From JANRIG01 sp033765235 (GTDB lineage Bacteria > Bacteroidota > Bacteroidia > Cytophagales > UBA9547), in the NCBI GenBank assembly GCA_033765235.1, contig JANRIG010000012.1:1-64000 (forward strand): DNA of 64,000 bases, given 5' to 3'. The position numbers were made by a program, and so were the translations under genes. How positions within the stretch are numbered: the stretch's first letter is position 1; every line of letters begins with the position of its first letter. A model generated the notes under the pieces. That model was not told the origin of the DNA. It did not search any database and saw only the letters and a program-made list of their open reading frames with translations. This document shows, in pieces, positions 44,647 to 54,633 of the stretch.

Positions 44647-45540
44647 ATGCAATTTGCACTCACCGGCGTAGCCGGGTACATAGCCCCACGCCACCTTCAG
44701 GCTATCAAAAACACCGGGCATACTTTGGTAGCTGCCTTAGACCCTCATGATTCTGTAGGGGTACTGGACAGCTATTTTCCTGATTGCAATTTTTTTACAG
44801 AACCTGAGCGCTTTGATAGGCATTTATACAAACTCAGAAAAGAAATAAGAGGTATTTCATATTTGTCCATTTGCTCACCCAACTACCTGCACGATGCCCA
44901 CATACGTATGGCACTGCGCAACGGTGCACATGCTATATGCGAAAAGCCATTGGTGCTATATCCGCACAATCTTGATATGCTGCACGAGTTGGAAATAGAG
45001 ACAGCCAAAAATGTATATACGGTATTGCAACTGCGCCATCACCCACAAATTATTAACTTAAAAAAACAATATGCAAATACTACTACCCACCATCAGGTAA
45101 AGTTAGAATACATAACCTCGCGAGGCAATTGGTACAGATACTCGTGGAAAGGCAATGAAGAGCGCTCAGGAGGTATTTTGGCAAATATTGGGATACACTT
45201 TTTTGATATGCTCATTTGGATATTTGGTCAAGTGCAAGCTTGCCATATCACTAGTGATACCAATACATGTATTACAGGCATGCTAGAACTGGCACATGCT
45301 ACCGTACAGTGGACACTATCTATTGACAAAAATGATTTGCCATCTCATATCATTAATTCTAATATAGCAACTTACAGAAAAATTGAGATAGATGGCACAC
45401 AACAGGAATTTTCTGACGGTTTTGGAGATTTGCACACAGTCGTGTATGAAAGTATACTTTCAGGGCAAGGATTTGGGATAGAAGATGCTCGCCCGTCTAT
45501 TGAAGTGGTGCATAAATTACGACTATTATTGCATAAATAA
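44647..45540 (+). CDS. Gfo/Idh/MocA sugar dehydrogenase, WlbA/WbpB-like
   Basis: 297 residues. NAD-binding N-terminus MQFALTGVAGYIAPRHLQAI, the YLSICSPNYLHDAHIRMAL segment, the ICEKPL motif and NIGIHFFDMLIWIFG substrate region (catalytic His) resemble UDP-GlcNAcA 3-dehydrogenases of the WlbA/WbpB group. Such enzymes serve 2,3-diamino-sugar synthesis for surface polysaccharides. The protein is slightly short (usual about 310-320), with no evident key loss. It is isolated from other polysaccharide genes. Confidence 0.8.
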   Translation: MQFALTGVAGYIAPRHLQAIKNTGHTLVAALDPHDSVGVLDSYFPDCNFFTEPERFDRHLYKLRKEIRGISYLSICSPNYLHDAHIRMALRNGAHAICEKPLVLYPHNLDMLHELEIETAKNVYTVLQLRHHPQIINLKKQYANTTTHHQVKLEYITSRGNWYRYSWKGNEERSGGILANIGIHFFDMLIWIFGQVQACHITSDTNTCITGMLELAHATVQWTLSIDKNDLPSHIINSNIATYRKIEIDGTQQEFSDGFGDLHTVVYESILSGQGFGIEDARPSIEVVHKLRLLLHK

Positions 45541-45589
45541 ATAAAACTGCACACTTACTTACAGTGTTATATACCGTATCAATACATAT

Positions 45590-47839
45590 ATGTATAAGTT
45601 ACTTGCCATATTCATATTTATTACAAATGCCGTGCTGTCGCAATACAATGTATATGAATTTAGCAACGGGTCACACTTTGTAAGCACATCATCATCTTCT
45701 CTCGTAAATAGCTGGGCAGGAGGTATTAACAATGCTCAAATGGCAAAATTAGATGTGAATTTTGACAATAAAGAAGACTTTATAGTATATGACAAATCTG
45801 CCGACAGAGTGATGGTATTTGTACAAAAAAATAATGAATGGGTATATGAACCTGTATATACGCAGTATTTGCCAAAAATATATAATTTTATATACATTGG
45901 CGACTACAACTGCGATGGCAAAAAAGACATTTTTACCAATGTGCCTGACAATTCACAAATCAGAGTATACAAAAACACCTCTACATCTACTCAGCTATCA
46001 TGGAGTATAACCTATAATGAACTGAAAGCCACAGGGGTAGCCGGCATACTATATCCAATTACACCGGGCATATATGATATGCCTGCCATCACAGATGTGG
46101 ATATGGACGGGGACTTAGACATATTGCTATACGATACCAATGCCGGCAGTGGGGTGGTGTTTAATAAAAATTTGTCCAAAGAAACCTATGGCACTTGTGA
46201 TACATTAATATTTGAAAAACATATATCATGCTGGGGCAACTTTAGTATCACGCACGATTGCAATACATTGATTGGATTTGGCACAGGTTGTCCAAACTAT
46301 GGAGGCATACATGATGCACGCATCATGCATGATGGGGTAGGCATATCAGCAGCAGATATGGATGGAAATGGCACTACAGACCTATTTGTGAGCCATGTAG
46401 AATGCAACAAAATATCACTCTTGATGAATACAGGCAATAATGCGTTGGGTAATATAACCTCTAAAACTGATAACTACCCTACTGCCATACCTGTAGATAT
46501 GCGCAAATTTCCAATTGCTTACTACACAGATGCAAATTTTGATAATATTCCGGACCTTATCACTTCTACCAACCTGCCTCCCGACGAGCAAATATATACA
46601 CAAGATTATGACGAGACAGTATGGTTATACACAAACTCCGGCACTACTACCAACCCTGGCTTTAATACCTTAAATAAAAAATTTCTTCAAGAGACTATGA
46701 TAGACATTGGGCAACATACTGCTCCTGCATTGGCAGACTATGACCATGATGGCGACTATGATCTATTTGTAGGAAGCAAAGGTAAAACTACAGGCAGTTT
46801 TTACATAGCATCGTTATATCTGTATGAAAATATTGGCACCAAAGACACTGCCAGGTACATACTCAAGACCGACAACTACCTTGCTCTAAACACACTGGGT
46901 GGCAGCTATCTATTTCCGGGATTTGCAGATATTAATTATGACGGAGCTTTGGACTTATATTTTACCATTAGCATACCTGCACAAGGAAGCAGCATCAAAT
47001 ACATTATCAACAAAAACGATTCTACAAGGGCATTTGATTTATCTAATGCTGTAAGCACATTGCCTGTATCCATCTATGGAGGCGACAAGGTCACCATTTT
47101 TGATATTAATAAAGACACAAAGCCTGATGTTTTTGTAGCATCAGGCACTATAGGCAACCTTATTTATTATAAAAATACTTCATCAAATCCTACAACACCC
47201 TCATTTACAGAAGAAACATCTACCTACTTAGACTATACCTATGACTTTGCCAGAAAAGGTTTTAGTGTTCATTTTGCCAACCTTACATCGCCCGATAGTA
47301 TCCATATGATCATATTTCAAAATAAGAATCCCATAAAAATACGCACGTCAGCTTACCTGTCATCGCCTAACTTTGGTGCTGAAGATTCATTAATTATCTA
47401 CAACAAATTAAACACCTATAACCAAACATCAAAAACAGGCTATTACAATACATTTGCAAGTGCAGACCTCAACGGCGATGGATTCAAAGAAATATTGATA
47501 GGCACTGAAAGTGGTGGGCTTATGTTGCTCAATAATATGCGCAAGAAAGTGACCATTATAAAACCTAAACCTGATACACTACCGCTCTATACAAATAATG
47601 GCCATAATATTGGCAAAAACATATACCCAAACCCAACTTATGACGGGGTCATTAATATCAAAATAATACCTAATACCCAACTTACTGTCTTCGATATATA
47701 TGGCAAAGAAGTATGTTATACTACTATTTTTGAAAACGAATTCTTAAAAACTATAAAAATCACAGATACCAAAGGCATTTTTTTTATATTCCAAAAAAAT
47801 AAGTCACATTTTTTAGCCTCAAAAGTAGTTTATAATTAG
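45590..47839 (+). CDS. FG-GAP/VCBS-repeat T9SS cargo protein
   Basis: 749 residues with a signal peptide (MYKLLAIFIFITNAVLSQ). FG-GAP/VCBS-type repeats cover about 45-640, with calcium-loop motifs such as DVDMDGDLDILLYD, ADMDGNGTTDLFVS, DYDHDGDYDLFVG and ADLNGDGFKEILIG. These form a beta-propeller. The last 75 residues (from NIYPNPTYDGVINIK) are a type A T9SS sorting domain, so the protein should be exported and surface-anchored. Ligand unknown. It stands alone upstream of a small lipoprotein. Confidence 0.9.
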   Translation: MYKLLAIFIFITNAVLSQYNVYEFSNGSHFVSTSSSSLVNSWAGGINNAQMAKLDVNFDNKEDFIVYDKSADRVMVFVQKNNEWVYEPVYTQYLPKIYNFIYIGDYNCDGKKDIFTNVPDNSQIRVYKNTSTSTQLSWSITYNELKATGVAGILYPITPGIYDMPAITDVDMDGDLDILLYDTNAGSGVVFNKNLSKETYGTCDTLIFEKHISCWGNFSITHDCNTLIGFGTGCPNYGGIHDARIMHDGVGISAADMDGNGTTDLFVSHVECNKISLLMNTGNNALGNITSKTDNYPTAIPVDMRKFPIAYYTDANFDNIPDLITSTNLPPDEQIYTQDYDETVWLYTNSGTTTNPGFNTLNKKFLQETMIDIGQHTAPALADYDHDGDYDLFVGSKGKTTGSFYIASLYLYENIGTKDTARYILKTDNYLALNTLGGSYLFPGFADINYDGALDLYFTISIPAQGSSIKYIINKNDSTRAFDLSNAVSTLPVSIYGGDKVTIFDINKDTKPDVFVASGTIGNLIYYKNTSSNPTTPSFTEETSTYLDYTYDFARKGFSVHFANLTSPDSIHMIIFQNKNPIKIRTSAYLSSPNFGAEDSLIIYNKLNTYNQTSKTGYYNTFASADLNGDGFKEILIGTESGGLMLLNNMRKKVTIIKPKPDTLPLYTNNGHNIGKNIYPNPTYDGVINIKIIPNTQLTVFDIYGKEVCYTTIFENEFLKTIKITDTKGIFFIFQKNKSHFLASKVVYN

Positions 47840-47982
47840 CACATTACATATATTCTTAAAAATATTTTAATAATTATGCAACTTTGCATGTTAAATTAAT
47901 GTTAAATAATTATTAACTTTGTGTTAAATTAATGTTAATTAATTGTTAAATTTATGTATGATTATTTTAAATATAGACCAAG

Positions 47983-48210
47983 ATGAAAATAAAAAATGTA
48001 ATATGGGCAACTGTGCTGGGCACAGCATTGCTCTCGGCATGTACTAAAACGTTGGTACTTAGCGATGGTGAAAAAACCAAAAAAATACATGTATGGAGAG
48101 ATATCACGGCTACCAAAGATTCAAATAACAACACGATTTTGTCGTTTCGTTCGTTTGAAGGTACAAAATATACTATCAATACATCTATGTATACTTACAA
48201 AATAAAATAA
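47983..48210 (+). CDS. Small lipoprotein
   Basis: 75 residues. Lipobox LLSAC (Cys 20) follows a basic N-region, so it should be lipidated. The remaining 55 residues have no recognised domain. A strong terminator follows about 45 bases downstream. An AT-rich region with several repeated TTAAATTAATGTTAA-like units precedes the gene. Confidence 0.75.
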   Translation: MKIKNVIWATVLGTALLSACTKTLVLSDGEKTKKIHVWRDITATKDSNNNTILSFRSFEGTKYTINTSMYTYKIK

Positions 48211-48254
48211 TATCCTATCGCCCTATCATAATACATAGCGCGACGCGAATTATG

Positions 48255-48286
48255 AAAGCCCTGTCAAAAGACAGGGTTTTTTTTTT
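48255..48286 (+). terminator. Strong intrinsic terminator after the small lipoprotein
   Basis: CCCTGTC (48259-48265) pairs with GACAGGG (48270-48276) around an AAAA loop, followed by ten T residues. A-residues upstream pair partly with the T-run, so the structure may act in both directions. Confidence 0.9.
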
Positions 48287-48336
48287 AATAAATTTTATGT
48301 GAAAGCAAGTATATGCACCTCATACCAATGACCATT

Positions 48337-48558
48337 TCAAAACCCATACTGATGTAGTAAGTCCGGAGATAATGCTTTGCCTGAAGCCAACTCTTTAAAA
48401 ATTCGCTCATAAAGCGTTACCTTTATTTTTAGTGCCTCTTGCTCGGTCACTAATATTTTTTGATCTTTTTCTATAGCAGCCACTGCTGTGCGCCCCTTAA
48501 CAAATACTAAAGCCAAATGCAATACAGGATATAATGCTGAAGAGCGTATATGTAGCAT
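48337..48558 (-). CDS. Short hypothetical protein
   Basis: 73 residues. The sequence is not obviously low-complexity and reads like a short helical protein (AIEKDQKILVTEQEALKIK...). It lies between a terminator and the speA stop, on the same strand as speA but downstream of it. No family is recognised. It may be a fragment or a chance frame. Confidence 0.3.
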   Translation of the reverse strand: MLHIRSSALYPVLHLALVFVKGRTAVAAIEKDQKILVTEQEALKIKVTLYERIFKELASGKALSPDLLHQYGF

Positions 48559-48693
48559 TTATGGGGGTATTCTATCTGCTTGTGTGAAAGTGTTTTATGC
48601 ATCAATATATTATGAAAAAATCATTTGTACAAGTATTACAACATTAAATATTACAAATAATACAAAAAAAATTTATTCATCCCAAAACTGCTG

Positions 48694-50085
48694 TTACTTA
48701 TAGCCCAATATTTTGAGCATAGTATCAGTGCTTTGCTCAGAGGCAAATAGCCTTGTCTGTATGTTGTCTTCATCGTCAAGGTCTACTATGATATGCTTTG
48801 GCGCGGGCACCAAGCAGTGCTGCACACCCATATAGCCACCTACTGACTCTTGGTATGCTCCGGAGTGGAAAAATCCTACATAAAGTGGTTCATTTGGCTC
48901 GTATGCAGGCAAAAACAGATCTTGCCCCTCAGCCTCGGAGTTGTAATAGTCCATGCTGTCGCAGGTAATACCTCCGAGGTTTACCCTCACATACTCTTTG
49001 TGCCACTGGTTCACCGCCAAACATATAAATTTTTGCTTAAGACCCCATGTATCAGGAAGGGTAGTAATGAATGAGCTATCTATCATGTACCACAACTCTT
49101 TATCGTTTTGCTGCTTGCAGTCTACCACTTGGTATATGATAGCACCTGCCTCACCTACCGTGAAGCTGCCAAATTCTGTAAATATATTGGGGTGGGGCAC
49201 ATTATATTCTTTACAAATATTTATGATGGTTTCTATGATTTGCTCGGTCATGTATTTGTAGTCGTATTCAAAGTTTATATGCGTTTTTATAGGAAATCCG
49301 CCACCAATATCTATGGTATCGAGGGTGGGGCATATTAGTTTGATTTCGCAATAAAGGTGCAAAAACTCTGTAAATTCGTTCCAATAGTAGGGTGTATCTT
49401 TGATGCCCGTGTTTATAAAAAAGTGCAACAGTTTAAGTTTTACTTTAGTGTTTTTCTCAATCCTGTTTTTATAAAAATTCACTACCTCACTCGGCCTTAC
49501 TCCAAGCCGTGAGGTATAAAATTCAAATTTTGGCTCCTCGTCAGCAGCCAGTCTTATGCCTATTTGCATCTGTTGGCTCACACCGTTTTCGTAAGCTTCA
49601 AGCTCACCCATATTGTCTAAAATGGGGCACACGTTTTTCATGCCACTATTGAATAGCTCTATCAGTCCGTCTGTATATCTTTTGGGTTTGTAGCCGTTGC
49701 TCAATATGAATATATCTTCATCTATTTTCTTTTTGGCACGCATGGCTTTCACTATTTCAAGGTCGTTGAATGACGATGTTTCAATATATATATCGCTTTT
49801 GAGGGCTTCTTCTACAATAAATGAAAAATGCGATGACTTGGTACAATAGCAATAGGTATAGTCGCCATCATAGTCATATCTTTTCATGGCATTTCTAAAC
49901 AGGCGTCGTGCTTTTTGAATCTGTTGGGTGATTTTGGGAAGATAGGTAAGTCGCAGTGGAGTACCATATTTCTTAATGAGTTTCATGAGAGGTATGTCAT
50001 GAAAATATAGCTCATTTTTGAGCTCTTTGAACTCTACCGTCGGAAATTCATAGTTTTGATGTACGAGGTCTACGTATCTATCCAT
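48694..50085 (-). CDS. speA: Arginine decarboxylase, fold III PLP enzyme
   Basis: 463 residues. It has the alanine-racemase-like barrel with the PLP lysine in YCYCTKSSHFSF, the glycine-rich TIDIGGGFPIKTH phosphate loop, and the C-terminal GITCDSMDYY active-site cysteine segment. Length and sequence agree with the short Bacteroidota arginine decarboxylases (about 465), far shorter than E. coli SpeA. It makes agmatine for polyamine synthesis. No agmatinase or other polyamine gene is adjacent. A -7 box lies 31 bases before the start. Confidence 0.88.
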   Translation of the reverse strand: MDRYVDLVHQNYEFPTVEFKELKNELYFHDIPLMKLIKKYGTPLRLTYLPKITQQIQKARRLFRNAMKRYDYDGDYTYCYCTKSSHFSFIVEEALKSDIYIETSSFNDLEIVKAMRAKKKIDEDIFILSNGYKPKRYTDGLIELFNSGMKNVCPILDNMGELEAYENGVSQQMQIGIRLAADEEPKFEFYTSRLGVRPSEVVNFYKNRIEKNTKVKLKLLHFFINTGIKDTPYYWNEFTEFLHLYCEIKLICPTLDTIDIGGGFPIKTHINFEYDYKYMTEQIIETIINICKEYNVPHPNIFTEFGSFTVGEAGAIIYQVVDCKQQNDKELWYMIDSSFITTLPDTWGLKQKFICLAVNQWHKEYVRVNLGGITCDSMDYYNSEAEGQDLFLPAYEPNEPLYVGFFHSGAYQESVGGYMGVQHCLVPAPKHIIVDLDDEDNIQTRLFASEQSTDTMLKILGYK

Positions 50086-50115
50086 TTATTATTAATGATA
50101 ATTATAGTATAATTG

Positions 50116-50123
50116 CAAAGCTA
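50116..50123 (-). promoter_or_regulatory. TAGCTTTG -7 box for speA
   Basis: On the minus strand, TAGCTTTG matches TAnnTTTG and lies about 30 bases before the speA ATG. The -33 element is not well placed. Confidence 0.4.
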
Positions 50124-50220
50124 TTTTGAAGCTAACAAATGTGAAATAAATTTTTGATATTTTCAAAGGTAATTTCATGTAACCGCAATTATTTTATAGG
50201 CACTTAATATTCAATTATAT

Positions 50221-50979
50221 ATGTATTTCTTTTGGTCTAAAATTCTTGTTTTTGTCACCAATCCGTTTTGGTGGATATTTATTAGTTTTTTATTTTATTT
50301 TTTAATACCCTATAAATGGAAGAAATATGCATTGATAACTGCTGTAAGTTTATTTTTTATATTTGGCAACCAATACATTATACAGCAGTTGATATGGAAC
50401 TGGGAAATGTCACCCACCCTCATAGCTGCTCTTCCCAAGCATGACATAGGCATAGTGCTGGGCGGAGGTATAAAATCAGTAAAAAAAGACCCGGACAGAG
50501 TCACCCTCAATGCTGCCGGCGACAGAGTAATGCAGGCGGTGTATCTTTACAAAATAGGCAAAATCAATAAGATACTATATTCGGGGGGCGAGGGGAGTAT
50601 CAATCCGCAAGGGCATGAGGAAGCAGTAAAAGCAAAAATATTGCTAAATTTGCTCGGCATACCTGATAGCAACCTTATTATTGAAAGTAAGTCGAAAAAC
50701 ACCTATGAAAATGCTGCTTTCACAGCCAAAATATTACAAAAATATTCAAATAGCAAGTTGTTGCTCATTACCTCAGGCATACACATGCGCAGGTCGCTGG
50801 CTTGCTTTGCCAAGCAAGGTCTTAATACTACTCCCTACACGGCAGATATAGATGACAGAGACGGTTTTTACGGGTGGGGCTATTACATATTTCCTTCCTC
50901 ACTTTCATTTTTGCTATGGGATATGTATTTGCATGAGGTGATAGGCTATTTTTCATATTATATGAAAGGATATGTATAA
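50221..50979 (+). CDS. YdcF/ElyC-family (DUF218) membrane protein
   Basis: 252 residues. Two N-terminal TM segments (about 10-30 and 35-55) are followed by the DUF218 domain: IGIVLGGG, GDRVMQAVYLYKIGKINKILYSGGEG, STYENA-like KNTYENAAFTAKIL and LLITSGIHMRRSLACFAKQGL. Relatives ElyC and SanA influence peptidoglycan or envelope barrier function; the chemistry is unknown. The gene is convergent with the DUF6787/MaoC pair. Confidence 0.85.
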   Translation: MYFFWSKILVFVTNPFWWIFISFLFYFLIPYKWKKYALITAVSLFFIFGNQYIIQQLIWNWEMSPTLIAALPKHDIGIVLGGGIKSVKKDPDRVTLNAAGDRVMQAVYLYKIGKINKILYSGGEGSINPQGHEEAVKAKILLNLLGIPDSNLIIESKSKNTYENAAFTAKILQKYSNSKLLLITSGIHMRRSLACFAKQGLNTTPYTADIDDRDGFYGWGYYIFPSSLSFLLWDMYLHEVIGYFSYYMKGYV

Positions 50980-50996
50980 TAGCTAGGATGTAATAT

Positions 50997-51338
50997 TCAC
51001 TCCGTCACTATTTCAGTTTTTGCAGATTTGCGAAACAGCCCTGCAATGCGACCGTACATTTTCTTTTCAAAATTCCAGCAAAAATGGAACTGACCAAATA
51101 GGAAACCAATCCATAAAAATAATATTTGATATACAGGGAATATAATAAGTATCCGCAAAGGTATTCTCACCCAAGGGTTCATATCAGGAGTAATGCCTAA
51201 GAGAGGCAATATGAATTTGGCCACATACACTGATGATGAGCCTGTGAGGGCAAATACCACAATGATGATGAATAATTGAAGCCAACCTTTTACTCCCCAA
51301 CGGTCTTCTAAACGCTGCTTTATGGTACTCAGGTTCAT
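50997..51338 (-). CDS. DUF6787-like membrane protein
   Basis: 113 residues with two TM segments (about 18-45 and 60-85) and a basic C-terminus (EKKMYGRIAGLFRK). The RWGVKGWLQLFIIIVVFALTGSSS start and FGQFHFCWNFEKK segment resemble DUF6787 proteins of Bacteroidota. Function unknown. It overlaps the MaoC gene by one base (TAATG), so the two are translationally coupled. Confidence 0.65.
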   Translation of the reverse strand: MNLSTIKQRLEDRWGVKGWLQLFIIIVVFALTGSSSVYVAKFILPLLGITPDMNPWVRIPLRILIIFPVYQILFLWIGFLFGQFHFCWNFEKKMYGRIAGLFRKSAKTEIVTE

Positions 51339-51745
51339 TATTTAAATATTTCTTTGTGCATAAGCATAGCTTCGCCGGTAAGGGTAGCTTTATTGGTAGC
51401 TTTATCTACTATTTTGCAGTCAAACTTGCCTATATTTCTTATCTTGTCTATATTGTTTATTACTACTTGTGCTTCATATTCAGTGTCGGGGTACATGGGT
51501 CTTAAAAATTGCATGGTCTGGCTTATGTATATGGTACCTTCGCCCGGAAACTCTGTGCCAAAAAACTTTGAAAATGTGCTTGCACTGAATATGCCGTGAA
51601 TGATAGGTTTTTTAAATACTGTATTGGCAGCATAAGCAGCATCTAAGTGTATAGGGTTGTTATCTCCACTTATGGAAGCAAAATCTCTGACTTGTTCAGA
51701 TGTGATAATAAAAGTATGTTTGTACGTATCGCCTACTTCTGCCAT
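51338..51745 (-). CDS. MaoC-family hot-dog dehydratase/hydratase
   Basis: 135 residues, a single hot-dog domain. The hydratase motif is present: FASISGDNNPIHLDAAYAANTVFKKPIIHG, with catalytic Asp and His. It probably hydrates enoyl-CoA or dehydrates 3-hydroxyacyl-CoA. It lies upstream of the DUF6787-like gene (TAATG overlap). Downstream partners of fatty acid metabolism are absent, so its specific pathway is unclear. Confidence 0.88.
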   Translation of the reverse strand: MAEVGDTYKHTFIITSEQVRDFASISGDNNPIHLDAAYAANTVFKKPIIHGIFSASTFSKFFGTEFPGEGTIYISQTMQFLRPMYPDTEYEAQVVINNIDKIRNIGKFDCKIVDKATNKATLTGEAMLMHKEIFK

Positions 51746-51801
51746 AATTTTGCAGCAAAAATAAACGCAACATTGATAGTAAAAAAATTATTCTAATATT
51801 T

Positions 51802-52171
51802 TTACGCTTTGGTAGCCCATTCTATTATTTTAAGTGCATCTTTGGTGCCCTATTATGCCAGTGAATATTTGAGGTTGCCATCATAGCCCATGGCTAAGTG
51901 CAATGTGTCATAGGCATTCATGACCAGCGGAATCATTTTAGGATTTGACGCCGCTATTTTTTGTACATTTGTTAATATCGGGTCTGCGTTTGCCCAATTT
52001 TATGTCAGTGAATTTATAGTCTAATGTTTCCGGCACTCCGCTCCACAGGGTGTTGCCTGCCATACGTACATATTTATTGTCTGTATAAAATCTGTCTTCT
52101 TTCTTTACTTTATCAGATAGTATTTCTTGTGCATTGTGCACATATCTGAGTGCTTCTTCGTATGCTCCCAT
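51802..52171 (-). pseudogene. Decayed DUF5618-family gene (frameshift plus in-frame stops)
   Basis: The first 59 residues or so (GAYEEALRYVHNAQEILSDK...) agree with the conserved N-terminus of DUF5618 proteins. After KRRPDIN the frame shifts near 51960-51975 and stops at 51938. A second frame continues the family match (VQKIAASNPKMIPLVMNAYDT... LHLAMGYDGNLKYS), is broken by TAA TAG, then resumes GTKDALKIIEWATKA and ends at 51802. The parts are collinear with one ancestral gene of about 120 residues. DUF5618 function is unknown; some members accompany toxin-antitoxin-like loci. Confidence 0.8.
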
Positions 52172-52219
52172 GGTTAATCAAGATATATGTTGCGGAATTA
52201 TTATATGATAATAATATTA

Positions 52220-53311
52220 TCAAGTCTTGTCATATACTTTATACATCAGCCAAAAATCTAATGTCACAAGAGCCGCCATGGCATCTACTATGGGCACCGC
52301 TCTGGGCAGCACACAAGGGTCATGACGACCTTTGCCTGTCACTGTTACTTGTTCCAAATTTTCATTTACACTATCTTGGTCCATCATGATGGTAGCCACA
52401 GGCTTGAAGGCTACTCTAAAGTATATATCTTCGCCATTGGTAATGCCCCCTTGCACGCCCCCCGAATGGTTAGTACGTGTTTTAATATTATTTTTTTCTG
52501 TATAAAATGAGTCATTATGCTGTGAACCAAGCCATTGTGAGCCTTCAAATCCGCTGCCGTACTCAAATCCTTTTACAGCATTGATACTGAGCATGGCTTT
52601 GCCAAGCTGTGCATGAAATTTGTCAAATACAGGGTCGCCAAGTCCGGCAGGTGCTCCTTTGATGATACAGGTGACTACACCGCCAATGGTATCGCCTTTT
52701 TTGCGCACATTGTCTATGAGGTCATACATTTTTTGTGCCATAGCAGGGTCGGGGCAGCGTACATCGTTGGTTTCGGTAAGTGTAAGGTCAAGGTTTTTAT
52801 AATCATTGGGGAGTGCCAAGGTGCCCACTTGCGACACATAGGCATGTATGGATATGCCTTCTTTTTGCAATAGCTGCTTGGCTATGGCTCCGGCAGCCAC
52901 TCTGGCTATGGTTTCGCGGGCAGAGCTGCGCCCGCCACCTCTGTAGTCGCGTATACCGTATTTGGCATGGTAGGTATAGTCGGCATGTGAGGGTCTGAAT
53001 TGGTCAGCTATATGCGAATAATCTTTGCTTTTTTGGTTGGTGTTGTACACCACTATTTGTATAGGAGTGCCTGTGGTGTACAGCATATTGTCTTTTTCAA
53101 ACACGCCTGATAGTATCTCATACTCGTCGGGTTCTTTTCTTTGAGTTACAATTTTTGATTGGCCGGGCTTGCGCCTGTCGAGCTCAAATTGTATATGAGA
53201 GGTATCAAGTGGGTGCCCTGGTGGGCAGCCATCTATAATCACACTTATGGCTTTGCCATGCGACTCACCTGCAGTAGTGATTTTGAATATGGTTCCAAAC
53301 GAGTTGCTCAA
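52220..53311 (-). CDS. aroC: Chorismate synthase
   Basis: 363 residues. Signatures are GESHGKAI near the N-terminus, the FMN-binding DYRGGGRSSARETIARVAAGAIA, and FKPVATI in the C-terminal half. It makes chorismate from EPSP using reduced FMN; bacterial types need an external reductant unless bifunctional. It is monocistronic here; other shikimate genes are absent. Its stop lies about 50 bases from the start of the DUF5618 pseudogene. Confidence 0.96.
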   Translation of the reverse strand: MSNSFGTIFKITTAGESHGKAISVIIDGCPPGHPLDTSHIQFELDRRKPGQSKIVTQRKEPDEYEILSGVFEKDNMLYTTGTPIQIVVYNTNQKSKDYSHIADQFRPSHADYTYHAKYGIRDYRGGGRSSARETIARVAAGAIAKQLLQKEGISIHAYVSQVGTLALPNDYKNLDLTLTETNDVRCPDPAMAQKMYDLIDNVRKKGDTIGGVVTCIIKGAPAGLGDPVFDKFHAQLGKAMLSINAVKGFEYGSGFEGSQWLGSQHNDSFYTEKNNIKTRTNHSGGVQGGITNGEDIYFRVAFKPVATIMMDQDSVNENLEQVTVTGKGRHDPCVLPRAVPIVDAMAALVTLDFWLMYKVYDKT

Positions 53312-53352
53312 TAAGTTATAAATAAATGTGATGCAAAATTACAACCAAAATT

Positions 53353-54633
53353 TTAATATTGGGGATTAAACTTTTGCATGATATACCCAATCACAAAGTC
53401 GCTTCGGGCACCTATAGGGCGATGATATACTATAATGTCATATATGTTTTCGGTCTGAAAATGGCTGCCTTCCAGTGCTATTTCATCTGATTTGGGTGTT
53501 TTTGGGCTTTTCACGGCATATATATAGTCATACACCCCTTGTTTGAGAAACAAAGAACACTTATATGAGTCTGTCTCATTATCGTATTTCAGCATATATT
53601 TTTCATCTATCCTCCAGTTGTTAAATAGTCCTATTACATATATGTTGCCATAAGGCATTTCAGATGTTTTAAGGTTAAATATTACATTGGTATAATCAGG
53701 GTCTGTGAAGTTGCCACCGGCCTCATTATTATAGGGCACAAATCTGCCATTCATATCAAACATTTGTGAATATGCTTTATAATTGCGTGATTTTTCTTGC
53801 ATGATATATACGTTGATACCGGTAGGTAAGAAATCTATTTTTTCAATGTTAATAGCATTGTTGCGAATACGTCTTGTGTCAAACATACGAAATTCATTGC
53901 CTCCCGGAAAATTATTCTCTAAATTAAAATAATGATAATCAAGTATTTTATCATTGTCTTTCACATACAGCGGGGGTAGATTGTAGATGGCATTGTCCCA
54001 TCTGTAGTTTTGCCTTATGACTACTTGAAGCTCAGTACTTAGATTAAATATTTCATTGTAAGACTTGTATGAAATGGTAAAGTCTATCTGTTGATGCGTC
54101 ATACGCTCATCTATGCCTTGCGATATTCTAAAATCAGGATTTATACTTATGCGGTTTTCAAATATTACAAATCTTCGGGTTAATATTACATCTTCAGTAT
54201 TGTTGTTTTGGTACACCATGAGCAGGTAATTGCCCGATATTTTCACAGCAGGTACAGTGAGTTTGTAGTGTACATATTTGGCACGAGTATTAAATGATAT
54301 TTGGTATTGGGTGATTAAATAATCGTTGATAAACTCTTTCAGGTATTCGGAGTCCATAAGCACTGAGGGAGTCCAGTCTGCATTGCAATGCACTACTTTG
54401 TAGTAAAAATTTGATACACTTTGTGAATGATGGTCAAACTCAAGCACCAAAGGGTAGCTTTGTTGCAGGTGAGCGATGGGCGGGTTTAGTATATTTGTTA
54501 TTTCCCCTTTATCCAAGTAAAATATGATAGTCTGTACCTCCGGCTCGTATATGTGGTCGTCGTAAATGATGGTTTTGGCATGAATTTGTAAATATAGAAA
54601 TGCAAAATATACAACTAATCTATAACGCCTCAT
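53353..54633 (-). CDS. Type IX secretion system plug protein (DUF5103)
   Basis: 426 residues with a signal peptide. The DUF5103/T9SS plug domain is recognised from LEFDHHSQSVSNFYYKVVHCNADWTPS and RNYRWDNAIYNLPPLYVKDNDKILDYH, among others, and a late GVYDYIYAV segment. By family knowledge (plug of the SprA translocon in Flavobacterium), it closes the outer-membrane T9SS channel when empty. It overlaps lipB by 14 bases. This supports a complete T9SS in this organism, matching the two cargo proteins in the window. Confidence 0.85.
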   Translation of the reverse strand: MRRYRLVVYFAFLYLQIHAKTIIYDDHIYEPEVQTIIFYLDKGEITNILNPPIAHLQQSYPLVLEFDHHSQSVSNFYYKVVHCNADWTPSVLMDSEYLKEFINDYLITQYQISFNTRAKYVHYKLTVPAVKISGNYLLMVYQNNNTEDVILTRRFVIFENRISINPDFRISQGIDERMTHQQIDFTISYKSYNEIFNLSTELQVVIRQNYRWDNAIYNLPPLYVKDNDKILDYHYFNLENNFPGGNEFRMFDTRRIRNNAINIEKIDFLPTGINVYIMQEKSRNYKAYSQMFDMNGRFVPYNNEAGGNFTDPDYTNVIFNLKTSEMPYGNIYVIGLFNNWRIDEKYMLKYDNETDSYKCSLFLKQGVYDYIYAVKSPKTPKSDEIALEGSHFQTENIYDIIVYHRPIGARSDFVIGYIMQKFNPQY

